Below are positions 61,452-64,000 of a DNA stretch of 64,000 nucleotides, in pieces. The position numbers and the translations under genes were made by a program. The notes under the pieces are model-generated. The model had not been told where the DNA came from. It saw only the letters and a program-made list of their open reading frames with translations, and did no database searches. Each line of letters opens with the position of its first letter. Position 1 is the first letter of the stretch. The stretch comes from Aquibaculum arenosum (GTDB lineage Bacteria > Pseudomonadota > Alphaproteobacteria > Kiloniellales > DSM-21159), in the NCBI RefSeq assembly GCF_029222965.1, contig NZ_JARHUD010000004.1, positions 62,001-126,000 of the forward strand, given 5' to 3'.

Positions 61452-62036
61452 CTACCGCGCCCGCTCTCCCAGCCGGCGCATTTCGTCCAGCCAGCCTTGG
61501 CGCCGCTGCTGGCTGGCGCTGGCCACCATGCCGAAGAGGGTCTGGCGCACCGGCTTGAGGCCGACGAAGCCGAAGAGGCTGCGCGATAGGCCTTTCAGGG
61601 CGTGGGCGCCGTAGAGCCAGCGGTAGGCCAGCGCGGGCATGCCCATGGTGACCACCAGGCGCACCGAGCGGCCCTTGAGCCGTCCCTTGGGAAAGCCCTT
61701 GCCCTTGGTCGCGAAGGCGAAGCCGGGGCGCAGTGTTTGCTCGAAGAAAGCCTTCACCAGGGCGGGCAGGGTGCCGAGCCACAGCGGGAAGATCACCACC
61801 ACGTGCTCAGCGGCCAGCAGGGCCTCTTGGGCCCGGCGGATCTCCTGCGTGGGTGGCTCCTCCTTGAAGGCAGTTTCGCTGCGCAGCAGGGGAATGTCCA
61901 TTTGGGCGAGGTCGAGGCGCGCGACCTCATGCCCCGCCTTGTGTGCGCCCTCGGCATAGGCTTCGGCCAGGGCGCGGCAAAGGCGCGCCGGGTCGGGGTC
62001 GGGATGGCCCTGGATGATCAGAATGCGGCGCGGCAT
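61452..62036 (-). CDS. NAD(P)H-dependent quinone oxidoreductase (flavodoxin-like fold)
   Basis: A 194-residue flavodoxin-like reductase. The FMN phosphate loop is IIQGHPDPDPARLCRALAEA; HVVVIFPLWLGTLPALVKAF is the family motif of the KefF/MdaB-type quinone reductases, and FEQTLRPGFAF follows. It reduces quinones or nitro-compounds with NAD(P)H. The stop lies close after repeat copy 2. It is a single minus-strand gene before lepA, in the same direction. Confidence 0.86.
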   Translation of the reverse strand: MPRRILIIQGHPDPDPARLCRALAEAYAEGAHKAGHEVARLDLAQMDIPLLRSETAFKEEPPTQEIRRAQEALLAAEHVVVIFPLWLGTLPALVKAFFEQTLRPGFAFATKGKGFPKGRLKGRSVRLVVTMGMPALAYRWLYGAHALKGLSRSLFGFVGLKPVRQTLFGMVASASQQRRQGWLDEMRRLGERAR

Positions 62037-62118
62037 CGGAGGGCTCCGGCGGTTATGGTTCGCCGGCTCCTTGCCACACCTACCGATTGGCGGCCATGAC
62101 CTGGATCAGCGGGGCACG

Positions 62119-63924
<1,806 letters not shown>

Positions 63925-64000
63925 GCCGGTCCGGTTACCGTGACTGGGGCGCCCTGGGCGTGCAGACTTCTGGGAGCCTGCGGGCTCATTGAGGGCGGAA

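Overview
The window is about 64 kb of GC-rich, densely packed DNA from an alphaproteobacterium, most likely of the Rhodospirillales/Kiloniellales type. I infer this from the aapJQMP general amino-acid transporter, the 40-residue aa3 oxidase subunit IV, the gene mix and the codon use. There is no rRNA or tRNA gene, so the placement is only to class or order.

Region 1 (1-19.6 kb, all + strand) is a surface-polysaccharide locus. It holds genes for two amino-sugar nucleotide routes: a WbpB/WbpD/WbpE-like set for a diacetamido-uronic acid, and a PglF/PglE/PglC-like set for a diacetamido-trideoxyhexose that begins the glycan on a lipid carrier. It also has a flippase, a Wzy-like polymerase, two GT4 glycosyltransferases, two polysaccharide-deacetylase-like proteins, a beta-helix lipoprotein and four FemAB/GNAT-like acyltransferases. 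Two of those four are tandem paralogues.

Region 2 (19.7-27.5 kb) is the most unusual part. A minus-strand operon encodes a CsgG/HfaB-like outer-membrane lipoprotein, two exported proteins that share a Ser/Ala-rich 'TAxGN' repeat, a Sel1-repeat protein and a small Cys-containing lipoprotein. Three LuxR-type regulators surround it, two with receivers lacking the phospho-acceptor Asp, as in CsgD. I read it as a curli-like or holdfast-anchor-like surface fibre system. Lying beside a glycan locus with deacetylases and FemAB acyltransferases (compare Caulobacter HfsH and HfsK), it may make a composite adhesin.

Region 3 (27.5-44.3 kb, mostly - strand) is housekeeping: ppk-ppx, a SixA-like phosphatase, a flavin reductase, aapJQMP with a UUCG stem-loop after aapJ, and sulfur/amino-acid genes (sseA, alaX-type editing protein, cysK, metC) with a Nudix hydrolase and a ModE-like regulator.

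Region 4 (44.3-51.4 kb, + strand) handles copper and stress: ogt, a Cu(I) P-type ATPase behind a CueR-like operator, a glycine-zipper stress protein, a Met/Gly-rich EF-hand protein, a short HPF and a Tat-exported multicopper oxidase.

Region 5 (51.4-64 kb) has four-carbon sugar-acid catabolism genes (denD, then otnK-otnC and a TauD/TfdA-like dioxygenase 6 kb away), an MFS transporter, the aa3 oxidase subunit IV, a CinA-domain protein, two c-type cytochromes, a 1-Cys peroxiredoxin, a pair of 98-bp palindromic repeats, an NAD(P)H oxidoreductase and lepA.
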